Notes: a model not told the origin generated them from the letters alone. Shown: positions 17,934-26,151, counted from the stretch's first letter. The stretch: 64,000 nucleotides of DNA from Nitrospinaceae bacterium (GCA_029261535.1 JAJDBF010000070.1:62001-126000); one strand, 5' to 3'. Translations and numbers: made by a program.

Positions 17934-19412
17934 ATGACCCGTTTTTTGAGCCAGACTTATCAGTCCCGCTGGCAGGATTTAATACTAAAGCGGCAGACCG
18001 GTTTCTTTTATGAGCGGGCCAAAAATGGTGATTTTACCTTTGTCAGTCCCGAAGTCACAGATGCCCTTGGCTGGAGCCCCGAGCAGTTTCTCAACCAGTG
18101 GTCTTCCTGGGCCAAGTCTCCCTCTCAAGAAACCGGAGGACTGCATCGCCTGGGCCAGGAAATGATTCAGAGAGAGCTGAAAATCTATCGCTGTAAAATC
18201 CCTGGGAAGTGTGGTCGCCTGCATTGGTTTGAAATGGTGGAGCAGACCTTGGAAACTTCCCAGGAAACCCAGAGTAGTGTCGAAGGGTTTGCTCGCAATA
18301 TTAGTGACCAGCACCACGAAGAACAAGCCAGCCAGTCACGGGAAAACCAGTTCCGTCAGATCATGGATTTCGCACCCATCGGAATATTTCAGACGGATGC
18401 TGACTTTAAACTGACTTACGCCAATACTTACTGGCAGGTGATCACCCGCTGTCCTCTCAAGAAAACTCTGGGAAGCTCATGGCTTACACCAGTGCTCAAG
18501 GAAGATCGGGAACGCGTGGTGAAAGAGTGGAAGGAGAAGATGAAGCAAAGCCAGGAATGCTTCACCCAATGCCGGATACTGAGACCCGATGGGGAAATCC
18601 GCTGGGTAGAGTTTCGTTCGCGCCTTTTATATCAGGAAGGGGGCCGAATAATTTTTGGAACCATCGAAGACATCACCGCCCATCGGGAAATGGAAGCTCA
18701 GCTACAGGAACACACTGAGGAACTGAAAAGAAGCAACCTGGACCTTGAAAGCTTCGCCACGATTGCCTCGCATGACTTAAAGGAACCTCTGCGCAAGATC
18801 ACGGCTTTCGGGAATCTATTGAAAACATCCGTTTTGCAGAAAAATGAAGACCAGGTGTTGTATTTTCTCGAACGCATTCAGAAAGCTGGAACACGGATGC
18901 AAGGTCTCATCGATGATCTTTTACAACTATCAAGAATCTCGATTGAATCGCGACCCTTCCAGCCCGTGGACCTGGACGCGGTGGTGACAGAAGTGATTTC
19001 CGACCTGGAATTGATCATCAACAAGTCGCAGGCGATCATTCAATTCACCCCCCTGCCCCGGCTGATGGCGGATGAAGCCCAGATGCGTCAGTTGTTTATG
19101 AATTTTCTTGGGAACGCTTTGAAGTTTACCAGGGAAGGTGTGCCTCCAAAAATCCGGGTGAATGTTGAAAGGCTGGAAAATTGTGATTGGGTTTTTTCCA
19201 TCGAGGACAATGGCATTGGCTTTGACATCGCCCATTTTGAACGAATCCTCAAACCCTTTGAACGTCTGTTCGGCAGAGGTCAGTACGAAGGAAGCGGTAT
19301 GGGGCTGGCCATTTGCGACAAAATCATCGCCCGGCACAAGGGATCTCTATCCGCAACCAGTGAGCCTGGCAAAGGCACCACTTTTTCATTTTCCATCCCT
19401 AATAAAATCTGA
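17934..19412 (+). CDS. PAS-domain sensor histidine kinase
   Basis: 492 residues, no transmembrane segment, so probably cytoplasmic. A diverged PAS domain (about 20-125) is followed by a clear PAS/PAC domain (about 138-260, FRQIMDFAPIGIFQTDADFKLTYAN...IIFGTIEDITAHREMEAQLQEH). HisKA has the phospho-acceptor in FATIASHDLKEPLRKI (about 275-290). The HATPase has an N box (MNFLGNALKFTREG), G1 (VFSIEDNGIGFD) and G2 (YEGSGMGLAI). This HisKA type is common in bacteriophytochrome-like kinases. No response regulator is adjacent, so partner and signal are unknown. Divergent from the flagellar operon with a 346-base gap. Confidence 0.9.
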   Translation: MTRFLSQTYQSRWQDLILKRQTGFFYERAKNGDFTFVSPEVTDALGWSPEQFLNQWSSWAKSPSQETGGLHRLGQEMIQRELKIYRCKIPGKCGRLHWFEMVEQTLETSQETQSSVEGFARNISDQHHEEQASQSRENQFRQIMDFAPIGIFQTDADFKLTYANTYWQVITRCPLKKTLGSSWLTPVLKEDRERVVKEWKEKMKQSQECFTQCRILRPDGEIRWVEFRSRLLYQEGGRIIFGTIEDITAHREMEAQLQEHTEELKRSNLDLESFATIASHDLKEPLRKITAFGNLLKTSVLQKNEDQVLYFLERIQKAGTRMQGLIDDLLQLSRISIESRPFQPVDLDAVVTEVISDLELIINKSQAIIQFTPLPRLMADEAQMRQLFMNFLGNALKFTREGVPPKIRVNVERLENCDWVFSIEDNGIGFDIAHFERILKPFERLFGRGQYEGSGMGLAICDKIIARHKGSLSATSEPGKGTTFSFSIPNKI

Positions 19413-19687
19413 CGCCTCTCCATGAGGTTCTCAAAATGCTTGCCGAATTGTTTTGATCTCGTCTCTTTCGATCAGGTAGAATAAGGGTGCCTCTTAAATC
19501 ACCTCTGGTTACAACGTGGCCCATTCAATGTGATGTGTTTGAGTTGCCTGATCCAAAAGGACATCAGATCATGAGAGGCTCTTGAAAATCCAAAAGGATA
19601 TTAATTTCGGGACGGAGAACTCCATCTCGAAATCGGGAAATTTTATCCAGTAGCCCCTGGGAACTTCAGGCAGGAAAGGAAAAAATC

Positions 19688-20530
19688 ATGTTTAAGGGAA
19701 AACAGCGAACACCGATTCTGGTACTTGCAATGCTGACCGTTGCAGGCTGGGCGTTATCACCTTTAGCTGTCGGGGCCGCAACTTCCGGTAGTTATGCCCA
19801 TCCTGACATTAAAGGCCCGGACGAAGGCAACCCCATGGGGCGGGCCTTGCGGTTGGTGGTTCCACCGTCGGCAAAAGAAGGCAGTACCAGCAAAGCCAAA
19901 CCCTCGACCAAAAGGGAGGGCAGTGCAAAAAAAGGCTATGGTCCCGGTGCACACCCTAAAAAATATAAAGAAGGCAGTGCTGGCAAAAAATACGGTCATG
20001 GTCATGGCAAAGGCTATCGCGGTCCTTCTTCGCACCACGGCAAAAAACATCACGCCAAAGAAGGTAGCAAGAAGAGATATGGTCATGGCAAGGGATACGG
20101 TCACAAAAAAGGCCATAGCATGGGTGGGCATCACGGGAAAAAAAGCGGCAGTCACAGTGCCCACGCAAGCTCCGGGCATGGGAGGCATGGCTATCAAGGG
20201 CACAAAACCAACCCGTTCCGCCATATTTTAAAGTTTCGTGAAAAACTGGGCTTGACCTCAGGGCAGGTAAAGTCCATCATGCGCATGCGATTCAACTGGG
20301 AGAAACAGCGCATCAAGTTAGGTGCCGATCTCATGATCGCTCACATGGAGCTGGACCGGTTGGTTCACTCAGGCGTTCTTAACGAAGCCAAGATGCACGA
20401 GATGGCAAAACTGATCGGCGGACTCAAGATGCAAAAGGTGCAGATCATGGTGGAAGCCAAGATCGCCCTGCTCAAGGCACTCACCGAAGAGCAACGCAAG
20501 CGGGTCGCCGAGGTCCATTCGCGGCATTAA
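19688..20530 (+). CDS. His/Lys/Gly-rich Spy/CpxP-like periplasmic protein
   Basis: 280 residues with a strong ribosome-binding site (AGGAAAGGA). A signal peptide (about 1-31, ending VGAATS) precedes a low-complexity region (about 60-175) with repeated KYGHGHGKGY- and EGS-K-type units, containing many His residues. The C-terminal ~95 residues (RHILKFREKLGLTSGQVKSIMRMRFNWEKQRIKL...LLKALTEEQRKRVAEVHSRH) have the LT..Q...I and L..LT.EQR motifs of the helical Spy/CpxP/periplasmic metal-sensor family. Metal binding by the His-rich part and a chaperone- or sensor-like role are inferred. No operon partner is adjacent; the tRNA-Pro follows. Confidence 0.65.
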   Translation: MFKGKQRTPILVLAMLTVAGWALSPLAVGAATSGSYAHPDIKGPDEGNPMGRALRLVVPPSAKEGSTSKAKPSTKREGSAKKGYGPGAHPKKYKEGSAGKKYGHGHGKGYRGPSSHHGKKHHAKEGSKKRYGHGKGYGHKKGHSMGGHHGKKSGSHSAHASSGHGRHGYQGHKTNPFRHILKFREKLGLTSGQVKSIMRMRFNWEKQRIKLGADLMIAHMELDRLVHSGVLNEAKMHEMAKLIGGLKMQKVQIMVEAKIALLKALTEEQRKRVAEVHSRH

Positions 20531-20558
20531 AAACTTAAAAACTAAAGAAGAAACTAAT

Positions 20559-20638
<80 letters not shown>

Positions 20639-20645
20639 TAAGACA

Positions 20646-20678
20646 ATGGGTTACGGCTTCGGCTGTAGCCCATTTTTT
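20646..20678 (+). terminator. Intrinsic terminator after tRNA-Pro
   Basis: ATGGGTTACGGC and GCTGTAGCCCAT pair over 12 bp (two G.U) around a TTCG tetraloop and are followed by six T. An equivalent terminator is in the right attachment repeat at 37606-37638. Confidence 0.8.
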
Positions 20679-20683
20679 ATTGC

Positions 20684-20702
20684 GGGTAGCAGTATGGGTA
20701 GC
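20684..20702. promoter_or_regulatory. Probable integrase arm-type sites, left end
   Basis: Two GGGTAGC heptamers 12 bp apart (20684-20690, 20696-20702). The same pair with nearly the same spacer (AGTAT versus ACTAT) lies beside the integrase gene at 37411-37429. This fits integrase arm-binding repeats at both ends of the element; binding itself is inferred. Confidence 0.5.
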
Positions 20703-20921
20703 ATTTGAGCGGGAATTGGACAATCTGTGGGCCGTTTTCATTGCCCAATTGGTCAACCTGAGATTATAATCGGCCAATTCATCTATTAGGAAGTTCAAAT
20801 GCACTGGCCCTGTTGAAGCTATTGCCTCATGTGAAGGATAAAATTACCAGTAGGCCATGAACAATTTAGAGCAGGAATTTTTTAAGGAAGTGCCCGAGGA
20901 ATGAACTAACCAAGGGGAAAT

Positions 20922-22388
20922 ATGAAGAAGCTAATAACTCTTATAGTTTTCATTTCTATCTTGATTTCAATAAATATTGCCGCCGCCTTAGACACGAAAA
21001 AGCTATTTCGGGATACGTCTCCATCAGTTGTTCTCATTATGAGCTTTGATAAAAACAACCAGCCGCTAGCAATAGGGTCCGGGTTTTTTGTTGGTGATGG
21101 GACAAAAATCGCAACGAATCTTCATGTTGTTTCAGGGGCTGACTCAATTTTAATAAAACTACCAAACAAAAAGATTGCCACAGTTAAGGCTCTTTTGAGT
21201 TTTGATAAAGCCAATGACCTCCTTTTAATGAAATCATCGGAAAAGGGTCAAGCATTGACGCTTTCAAGGGATGTGCCAGAAATAGGAGAAGACATAATTG
21301 TCATTGGGAATCCCAAGGGATTGGAGGGGACACTATCAAAAGGAATAATAAGTGGTATCCGAAATAAAAAAGATTCCCTGTATTATCAAATTACTGCCCC
21401 AATTTCCCCAGGAAGTAGCGGTGGGCCTGTAATCAATGAGAAGGGAGAAGTAATTGGGGTGTCAACTTTTCAGTTCATCAATGGACAAAATCTGAATTTC
21501 GCTATGCCCTCAGCGTATATACATAAGCTTCTGAGAACATCAAGCCGGAATAGAGATTACCAACTTCTTTTAGAAATGGATGGCTTTAATGAAAAACTAA
21601 TTCCTAATGCAGAGAAATTAAACGCTTGGGAACTTTTCTTATCTAGCAACCCTAGTAACAACAATTTTTCCAATCATGCTAAGAATAGAATACAAGGACT
21701 GAAAAATATTACACCTTTTAAGGACAGAATACCGACTCAATTTAAACCCATAGAATTCGATTTCAAGCCAGAACCACATGCTGACATGGATAAGGAGGCA
21801 ATTGAGAAAAGTCCCAATCCTAAAAGGAAGGCTGAAAACCCGCCGCGAGGCTCCCAAGTTGATATGATAACCGAAACCATCGCTGGCATTGGGGACATTT
21901 ATTACCCCAAAGCTACAACGCTAGAAATTGCTCAAGCCAACGCTGAAAAAACACGAAGTCAATATAACCACGAAAACAGATGGACACGTGTTAACAAATG
22001 GGTGAGTTCAGACTCTAAAACAGGGCTAATGTGGATGACGCATGATTTTAGAAATCTAGAGAAAGGGTCCCCTGGTGGATGGCGGGGAGCAAAAAACTGG
22101 GTTGGAAAAATTAACCGGAGTAAATATGGGGGATATGTTGATTGGAGGCTACCATCCCTCAATGAATTAACTGAAATCTATGACCCAAATCGTGGCCATT
22201 TTGCTTTTCACGGTCAACAAAAAGTGGGGTATCCACCCCCGTTTGAAAACAAGGGTGGATACTGGTATTGGTCTATGGAAACTGAAGGGTCAAATAACGC
22301 ATGGGTTTTTGGCTTTTTTTCAGGAGTACCAGCACTGGCAGATAAGGAAGTGCCGTACTTTTTTGGTAGTGCTCGATTAGTACGCTGA
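20922..22388 (+). CDS. Secreted trypsin-like serine protease with C-terminal DUF1566 (Lcl) domain
   Basis: 488 residues, start ATG with AAGGGG 5 bases upstream. A signal peptide (about 1-22) precedes an HtrA/DegP-like protease domain (about 25-205). The triad is visible: His in TNLHVVSG, Asp in FDKANDLLLM and Ser in SPGSSGGPV. No PDZ domain follows. After a Lys/Pro-rich linker, residues ~360-488 form a DUF1566/Lcl-type domain (TGLMWMTHDF...WRLPSLNELTEIYDP...YWYWSMETE...NNAWVFGFFSG). Lcl domains are linked to surface adhesion in other proteins. First gene in the island after the tRNA; AT-richer than the chromosome. Confidence 0.8.
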   Translation: MKKLITLIVFISILISINIAAALDTKKLFRDTSPSVVLIMSFDKNNQPLAIGSGFFVGDGTKIATNLHVVSGADSILIKLPNKKIATVKALLSFDKANDLLLMKSSEKGQALTLSRDVPEIGEDIIVIGNPKGLEGTLSKGIISGIRNKKDSLYYQITAPISPGSSGGPVINEKGEVIGVSTFQFINGQNLNFAMPSAYIHKLLRTSSRNRDYQLLLEMDGFNEKLIPNAEKLNAWELFLSSNPSNNNFSNHAKNRIQGLKNITPFKDRIPTQFKPIEFDFKPEPHADMDKEAIEKSPNPKRKAENPPRGSQVDMITETIAGIGDIYYPKATTLEIAQANAEKTRSQYNHENRWTRVNKWVSSDSKTGLMWMTHDFRNLEKGSPGGWRGAKNWVGKINRSKYGGYVDWRLPSLNELTEIYDPNRGHFAFHGQQKVGYPPPFENKGGYWYWSMETEGSNNAWVFGFFSGVPALADKEVPYFFGSARLVR

Positions 22389-22432
22389 GTGAACGGACGT
22401 TGGTTTTTTTATAGTTTGATCGGGAGGGTAAA

Positions 22433-22942
22433 ATGAAAAATTTATTAAAAATATCTATTCTAACCTTTGTGGCATTTTTTTTTCTAAATGGATTAGGAGC
22501 CAACGAATCTAAAGGACAACTTTTTGGTTCTCCTGAATTAAACTGGGAAAAGGTCTTGATCGAACTAAAAAAAATCAATGCCCGTCTGGTGTTCTTGCAC
22601 AATAAGGGATTGCCGACCCTGCATCGCAATCAGGCTGAAATGATGGATCAGATGAGAAGTCTGCGCAATATGTTGCCTGGCACTCAGGGAATTACGCAAG
22701 ACATGGAGCCAATGGTGGCTGCCAATCAGGAGCAGTTCCAGCAGATGACGCAGAATAACGAGGCGGCCTTGGCGGCCATGAAACTGCAAATGGACAAACA
22801 GGCCGACAGGACCGGACAGGTGATCGGTCACCTGAGCAAAATTCTGGAGGCGAACGCAAATCAATTCCAGGCATTGAATACCCGATTGGACAATATGGGG
22901 AAAGACTTAAAAGAAACCAAGGAGCGGTTGGCCGTTTTTTGA
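22433..22942 (+). CDS. Small exported coiled-coil protein, unknown function
   Basis: 169 residues with GGGAGG upstream of the ATG. A signal peptide (about 1-23, LLKISILTFVAFFFLNGLGA) precedes a wholly helical, Gln/Met/Asn-rich remainder with heptad character (KMQLDKQADRTGQVIGHLSKILEANANQFQALNTRLDNMGKDLKETKERLAVF is coiled coil). No catalytic motif and no family recognised. It follows the protease gene by 44 bases in the same direction, so the two may form an exported pair. The structured-RNA repeat starts ~20 bases after its stop. Confidence 0.6.
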   Translation: MKNLLKISILTFVAFFFLNGLGANESKGQLFGSPELNWEKVLIELKKINARLVFLHNKGLPTLHRNQAEMMDQMRSLRNMLPGTQGITQDMEPMVAANQEQFQQMTQNNEAALAAMKLQMDKQADRTGQVIGHLSKILEANANQFQALNTRLDNMGKDLKETKERLAVF

Positions 22943-23088
22943 TTTTTTTACCCCAAAAAATTTAATGGGCCCGTAAAATTACTTTTCTATAGGAAAGCTT
23001 GGAGTTCAAAGCCGAAATCCAAAAGCCCCGGATTTAATATTGGTCTTGATCATCAAATTCTCATGAGGCATTTGGTTTATTCGTAGGA

Positions 23089-23117
23089 TTGATTTTTGAA
23101 AACCCCCGGCCTATATT
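23089..23117 (+). promoter_or_regulatory. Promoter of structured RNA, copy 1
   Basis: TTGATT (23089-23094), a 17-bp spacer and TATATT (23112-23117). Both hexamers and the 17-bp spacing are identical in copy 2 (44790-44818) although the spacer sequence differs, which supports function. Transcription would begin near 23124. Confidence 0.6.
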
Positions 23118-23123
23118 GGTTGT

Positions 23124-23312
23124 GGAGCTTGTCCGTCCTATGTGGGGCCGGAGGCCGCCCTTGGGTGGCATTCATCCCCCGTAGGCTCAATCCCTCCCTT
23201 GGAGGGGCCCAGCGGGCAAGCTTTTCTTAAAGAAACGCCTCCGGGCTTGCCTCCGGTACGCCTGACTGCCTCGGCAGTGGCCCCGGTTCTGATGGGTGCC
23301 CGGAGGTTTTTT
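23124..23312 (+). ncRNA. Candidate structured RNA, copy 1 (about 189 nt to first T-run)
   Basis: Domain 1 is closed by AGCTTGTCC (23126-23134) pairing with GGGCAAGCT (23214-23222). Inside are CCTATG/CGTAGG (23137-23142/23180-23185), GCCGCC-CTTG-GGTGGC (23154-23169) and CCCTCC/GGAGGG (23192-23197/23201-23206). Domain 2 is closed by CCTCCGGGC (23238-23246) and GCCCGGAGG (23298-23306), with the hairpin ACTGC-CTCG-GCAGT (23265-23278), then six T (23307-23312). Differences from copy 2 keep the pairs or turn them into G.U on the + strand. No known RNA family is recognised. Confidence 0.7.
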
Positions 23313-23346
23313 CTCTGACCGAAGATTGCACTACGAATATTTGATT

Positions 23347-23424
23347 GAGTCGACGTTCTCTTGGTAGCGCGGGAGTTATCTCCTTGGTGGCCTTGGTCAC
23401 CTCCCCTGAGCAATGCGTCGACTC
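23347..23424 (+). ncRNA. Second structured domain of the repeat, copy 1
   Basis: GAGTCGACG (23347-23355) pairs with CGTCGACTC (23416-23424). Inside are GGAG-TTAT-CTCC and GGTGGC-CTTG-GTCACC (23386-23401). It is followed by TTTCTCTTTC. In copy 2 the outer stem is GAGTCGATG/CGTCGGCTC: two changes, both leaving U.G pairs. It may be the 3' part of a longer read-through RNA or a separate hairpin RNA. Confidence 0.55.
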
Positions 23425-23530
23425 TTTCTCTTTCAAAAAACCAATTCTGTCAATAAAACTCATTACTCGGCCAGTTTAATGATCCGTTTTATTTTAAATC
23501 CTCCGATTGATGCGCCATGTTTTTGTCTTT

Positions 23531-25903
23531 CTACAGATACAAACTCTTCTGAAATCCAATGAAAGTTTCTCGAATTCGCGAAACACTCCCGAGATGAACC
23601 GTGGCATCGCTGACTGCGTTGTACTTGAGTTCCAGTAAGTGCGGTAACTTTTCCTGATCCAGTTCCCTCACACCTTCCTTGACATACTGCTCCAGCACGA
23701 AGTCCAAGAATGCCTGTAGCTTCTCGTCATACTCTGAGAATATCTGATCCTTATGCGTTTCAACACGTTCCTCGCGTGTAATAGGTGCCAGTGCAAAAGC
23801 GATATAAGCCAGCACATCGAACAAGTCACTCTTTTCCGCGTTAATCATGCTCCTGATTTCAGCGAGTTGCTCACCGCCATAGCCCTTCTCGGCTAAACTT
23901 TCCAAGAGTGCCTTACGTGTATCCGGCTGGCTCCACAGCTTGCGAAGTTCATCCTCATCTTTGAAAAATTCCGGCAGGTCACCAAACAGCCGCTGTATGA
24001 ATTCCGCCGCTGACATGGGTTTGCCGTCAGGATTCCAGAATGTGGTCGCCACCATGTGCTGAATGGTGCGCTCTTTTCCATCGGCGAGTTTAATTTTTAT
24101 CTTCTTTATTTTTTTGCAGACACAGGGAGCTTCCCCACATACCGGACATTCTTCAGGTGGGCACTCACAGGGTCGCTGACCGCATACTGGACAATCTTTG
24201 GGTTGTGGTGTCTCGCAGACACAGGGACTTTTGTCGCAACGCTTGCAAGGCTCCGGCTCCAACGGTTCTCCATCCCATTCAGCATCGTTGAAATGTTCAT
24301 AGGCTTTTACGAAGTCGTAAACGGTGAAGTAGTCCTTGCCATCGAACAGCCGGGTGCCTCGTCCAATGATCTGTTTGAATTCGATCATCGAATTCACGGA
24401 CCGCATCAGCACGATGTTGCGCACGTTACGCGCATCCACGCCAGTGGAAAGCTTCTGCGACGTGGTGAGGATCGTAGGAATAGTTTTTTCATTGTCCTGA
24501 AAGGTCCGCAAAAACTGTTCGCCGAGTTCACCGTCATTAGCTGTCACCCGGACGCAGTAATTCGGCTCCTTGCTGGTCTTCATCTGATTAATCAGATCAC
24601 GCACCGCAAGCGCGTGGTCCTGGGTTGCACAGAAAACGAGGGTCTTCTGGCTCTGGTCGATGGCATCCATGAAAATTTCCACCCGTTTTTTTTCACGCGC
24701 CTTGATCTCAATGACGCGATTAAAATCGTCTTCAACGTAACGTTTTCCTTCTTCAACTTCTCCTTCAATCAACTGGTCATCCGAGGTGTAGATATAATCA
24801 TCAAGTGTGGTGGCGATCTGGTTCACCTTGAAGGGTGTCAGGAAGCCGTCATTGATGCCTTCCCTCAAGGAATAAACGTAAACCGGATCGCCAAAATAAG
24901 AGTAGGTGTCTACGTTGCCTTCGCGCTTGGGTGTTGCGGTGAGTCCAAGCTGAACGGCAGGAGAGAAATATTCAAGAATGCCGCGCCAATTGCCCTCGTC
25001 ATTGGCCCCGCCCCGGTGACACTCATCGATGACGATAAAATCGAAAAAGTCTGGTGGATACTCGCCAAAGTTGGGTGCGGAATTGCCCTCAGCATCACTG
25101 CCCGACATGAAAGTCTGAAAGATGGTGAAGAAGATACTACCATTCTTTGGCACACGGCCTTTTTTTCGTATTTCGTCTGGTGCAATACGAATCAGTGCAT
25201 CTTCAGGAAATGCAGAAAATGCATTGTAAGCCTGGTCGGCCAGTATATTGCGATCAGCCAGAAACAGAATGCGTGGTCGGCGGGTTGGCTGGCGGCTAAT
25301 ATTCCAGCGGCTGTGAAACAGTTTCCATGCAAGTTGGAAAGCGATGAAAGTTTTGCCTGTACCCGTTGCCATGGTGAGGAGAATGCGTTCTTTATCCTCA
25401 GCAATTGCCTCCAGTGTTTTGTTGATCGCGTTATGCTGATAAAAACGAGCCTCCCACTGGCCGCCCTTATCCTCGAATGGCACTTCACCAAAACGGTCGC
25501 GCCAAACATTTTCTTCCGCGAAGGTCTGCTTCCACAATTCATCAGGCGTGGGATAACGATCCACATAGTTTTCCGCACCGGTCTGCATATCGATCTGATA
25601 AATGCCGTCACCGTTGGTGGAATAGGTGAAACGGGTTTCGAGTTTCTTTGCATATTTTTTTGCCTGTCCAACGCCTTCTGTATCGGGTAGGTCGCGCCGC
25701 TTCGCTTCAATGACAGCGAGCTTTTGCTCTTTGTAGAACAGCACGTAGTCGGCAATATCCTGTTTGGCTCGTTTGCCCGCGCCCTGCAATCGGCCCAGAG
25801 TAATGATTACCTCGCGTCCCACCCGGCTACCGTCCACCACACCCCAGCCTGCTTCTTTCAAGGCGGGGTCGATCAATTCGGCTCTAGTTTCAGCTTCGTT
25901 CAT
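23531..25903 (-). CDS. hsdR: Type I restriction endonuclease, R subunit (HsdR)
   Basis: 790 residues. The N-terminal nuclease has the PD-(D/E)xK pattern (DYVLFYKEQKLAVIEAKR, about residues 47-64). The SF2 translocase follows: Walker A TMATGTGKTFIAFQ (about 176), DEAD-like VIDECHRGG (about 290), LGLTATPKR, and motif VI QIIGRGTRL. Residues ~550-596 hold three tandem CxxCxxxPCxC units, an unusual insert. The C-terminal helical region resembles EcoEI-type R subunits. It cuts DNA after translocation with HsdM/HsdS. It lies at the end of the hsdM-hsdS-COG2865-hsdR run, convergent with the structured RNA. Confidence 0.92.
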   Translation of the reverse strand: MNEAETRAELIDPALKEAGWGVVDGSRVGREVIITLGRLQGAGKRAKQDIADYVLFYKEQKLAVIEAKRRDLPDTEGVGQAKKYAKKLETRFTYSTNGDGIYQIDMQTGAENYVDRYPTPDELWKQTFAEENVWRDRFGEVPFEDKGGQWEARFYQHNAINKTLEAIAEDKERILLTMATGTGKTFIAFQLAWKLFHSRWNISRQPTRRPRILFLADRNILADQAYNAFSAFPEDALIRIAPDEIRKKGRVPKNGSIFFTIFQTFMSGSDAEGNSAPNFGEYPPDFFDFIVIDECHRGGANDEGNWRGILEYFSPAVQLGLTATPKREGNVDTYSYFGDPVYVYSLREGINDGFLTPFKVNQIATTLDDYIYTSDDQLIEGEVEEGKRYVEDDFNRVIEIKAREKKRVEIFMDAIDQSQKTLVFCATQDHALAVRDLINQMKTSKEPNYCVRVTANDGELGEQFLRTFQDNEKTIPTILTTSQKLSTGVDARNVRNIVLMRSVNSMIEFKQIIGRGTRLFDGKDYFTVYDFVKAYEHFNDAEWDGEPLEPEPCKRCDKSPCVCETPQPKDCPVCGQRPCECPPEECPVCGEAPCVCKKIKKIKIKLADGKERTIQHMVATTFWNPDGKPMSAAEFIQRLFGDLPEFFKDEDELRKLWSQPDTRKALLESLAEKGYGGEQLAEIRSMINAEKSDLFDVLAYIAFALAPITREERVETHKDQIFSEYDEKLQAFLDFVLEQYVKEGVRELDQEKLPHLLELKYNAVSDATVHLGSVSRIRETFIGFQKSLYL

Positions 25904-25927
25904 GGTTTTGTGCCTTTGTTACCTTTC

Positions 25928-26146
25928 AATCAAAACCCAGTCAAGAAAGAATAGCCCCACTACTGGAGGATAACCCCTTGTTTTAATTGAATTCTCATAG
26001 GGGACTGCACCGTAAACCTCCTGATTAATCAAAACACAATCAAGAAAATACCCTCCACCGCAAACGGGCAACCCATTGACTTTATTAGCTTTTTATTGCG
26101 AAATCGAACCTTGGACCTACGGATTAGTCAAAACTCAATCAAGAAA
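25928..26146. repeat. Three 21-bp repeats at exact 99-bp period
   Basis: AATCAAAACCCAGTCAAGAA (25928), AATCAAAACACAATCAAGAA (26027) and AGTCAAAACTCAATCAAGAA (26126) start exactly 99 bp apart. The words before each later copy (CCTCCTGATT, CCTACGGATT) also resemble each other, so this is a decayed tandem repeat in the hsdR/COG2865 gap. On the - strand one unit contains GGTTCGATT-like T-loop sequence followed by AATAAA and AATGGGTTGC, reminiscent of a tRNA 3' end. Confidence 0.6.
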
Positions 26147-26151
26147 CTTCA

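Larger units (their letters stand above)
22963..23467 (+). repeat. Island direct repeat, copy 1 (structured-RNA unit)
   Basis: About 500 bp nearly identical to 44661-45165. It starts at AATTTA.TG..CCCGTAAAAT and ends at CAATAAA.CTC.TTAC. The copies differ by substitutions and by two single-base indels (near 23150 and 23170) that break every reading frame in one copy, so it is not protein coding. It carries a promoter, two RNA-like domains and a T-run terminator. Confidence 0.85.

Noticed and set aside
23138-23413. 91-codon open frame in repeat copy 1 (- strand), and similar frames at 44762-44992 and 44790-45047 in copy 2
   Set aside because: Single-base indels between the copies break the frames, while RNA stems are kept. 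Coding is unlikely.
22963-23467. Known large RNAs (6S, tmRNA, RNase P RNA, SRP RNA) or a group II intron as identity of the repeat
   Set aside because: I do not see the conserved core words of any of these (for example RNase P GAGGAAAGUCCGGGC or the intron domain V hairpin), and a two-copy island location does not fit housekeeping RNAs. A covariance-model search could still overturn this.
24056-25690. 544-codon open frame on the + strand opposite hsdR
   Set aside because: It is antisense to a clear HsdR with all helicase motifs, and the translation has no recognisable domain.
25928-26146. CRISPR array
   Set aside because: Only three 21-bp repeats at 99-bp spacing with diverged spacers that also resemble each other; no cas genes are nearby.
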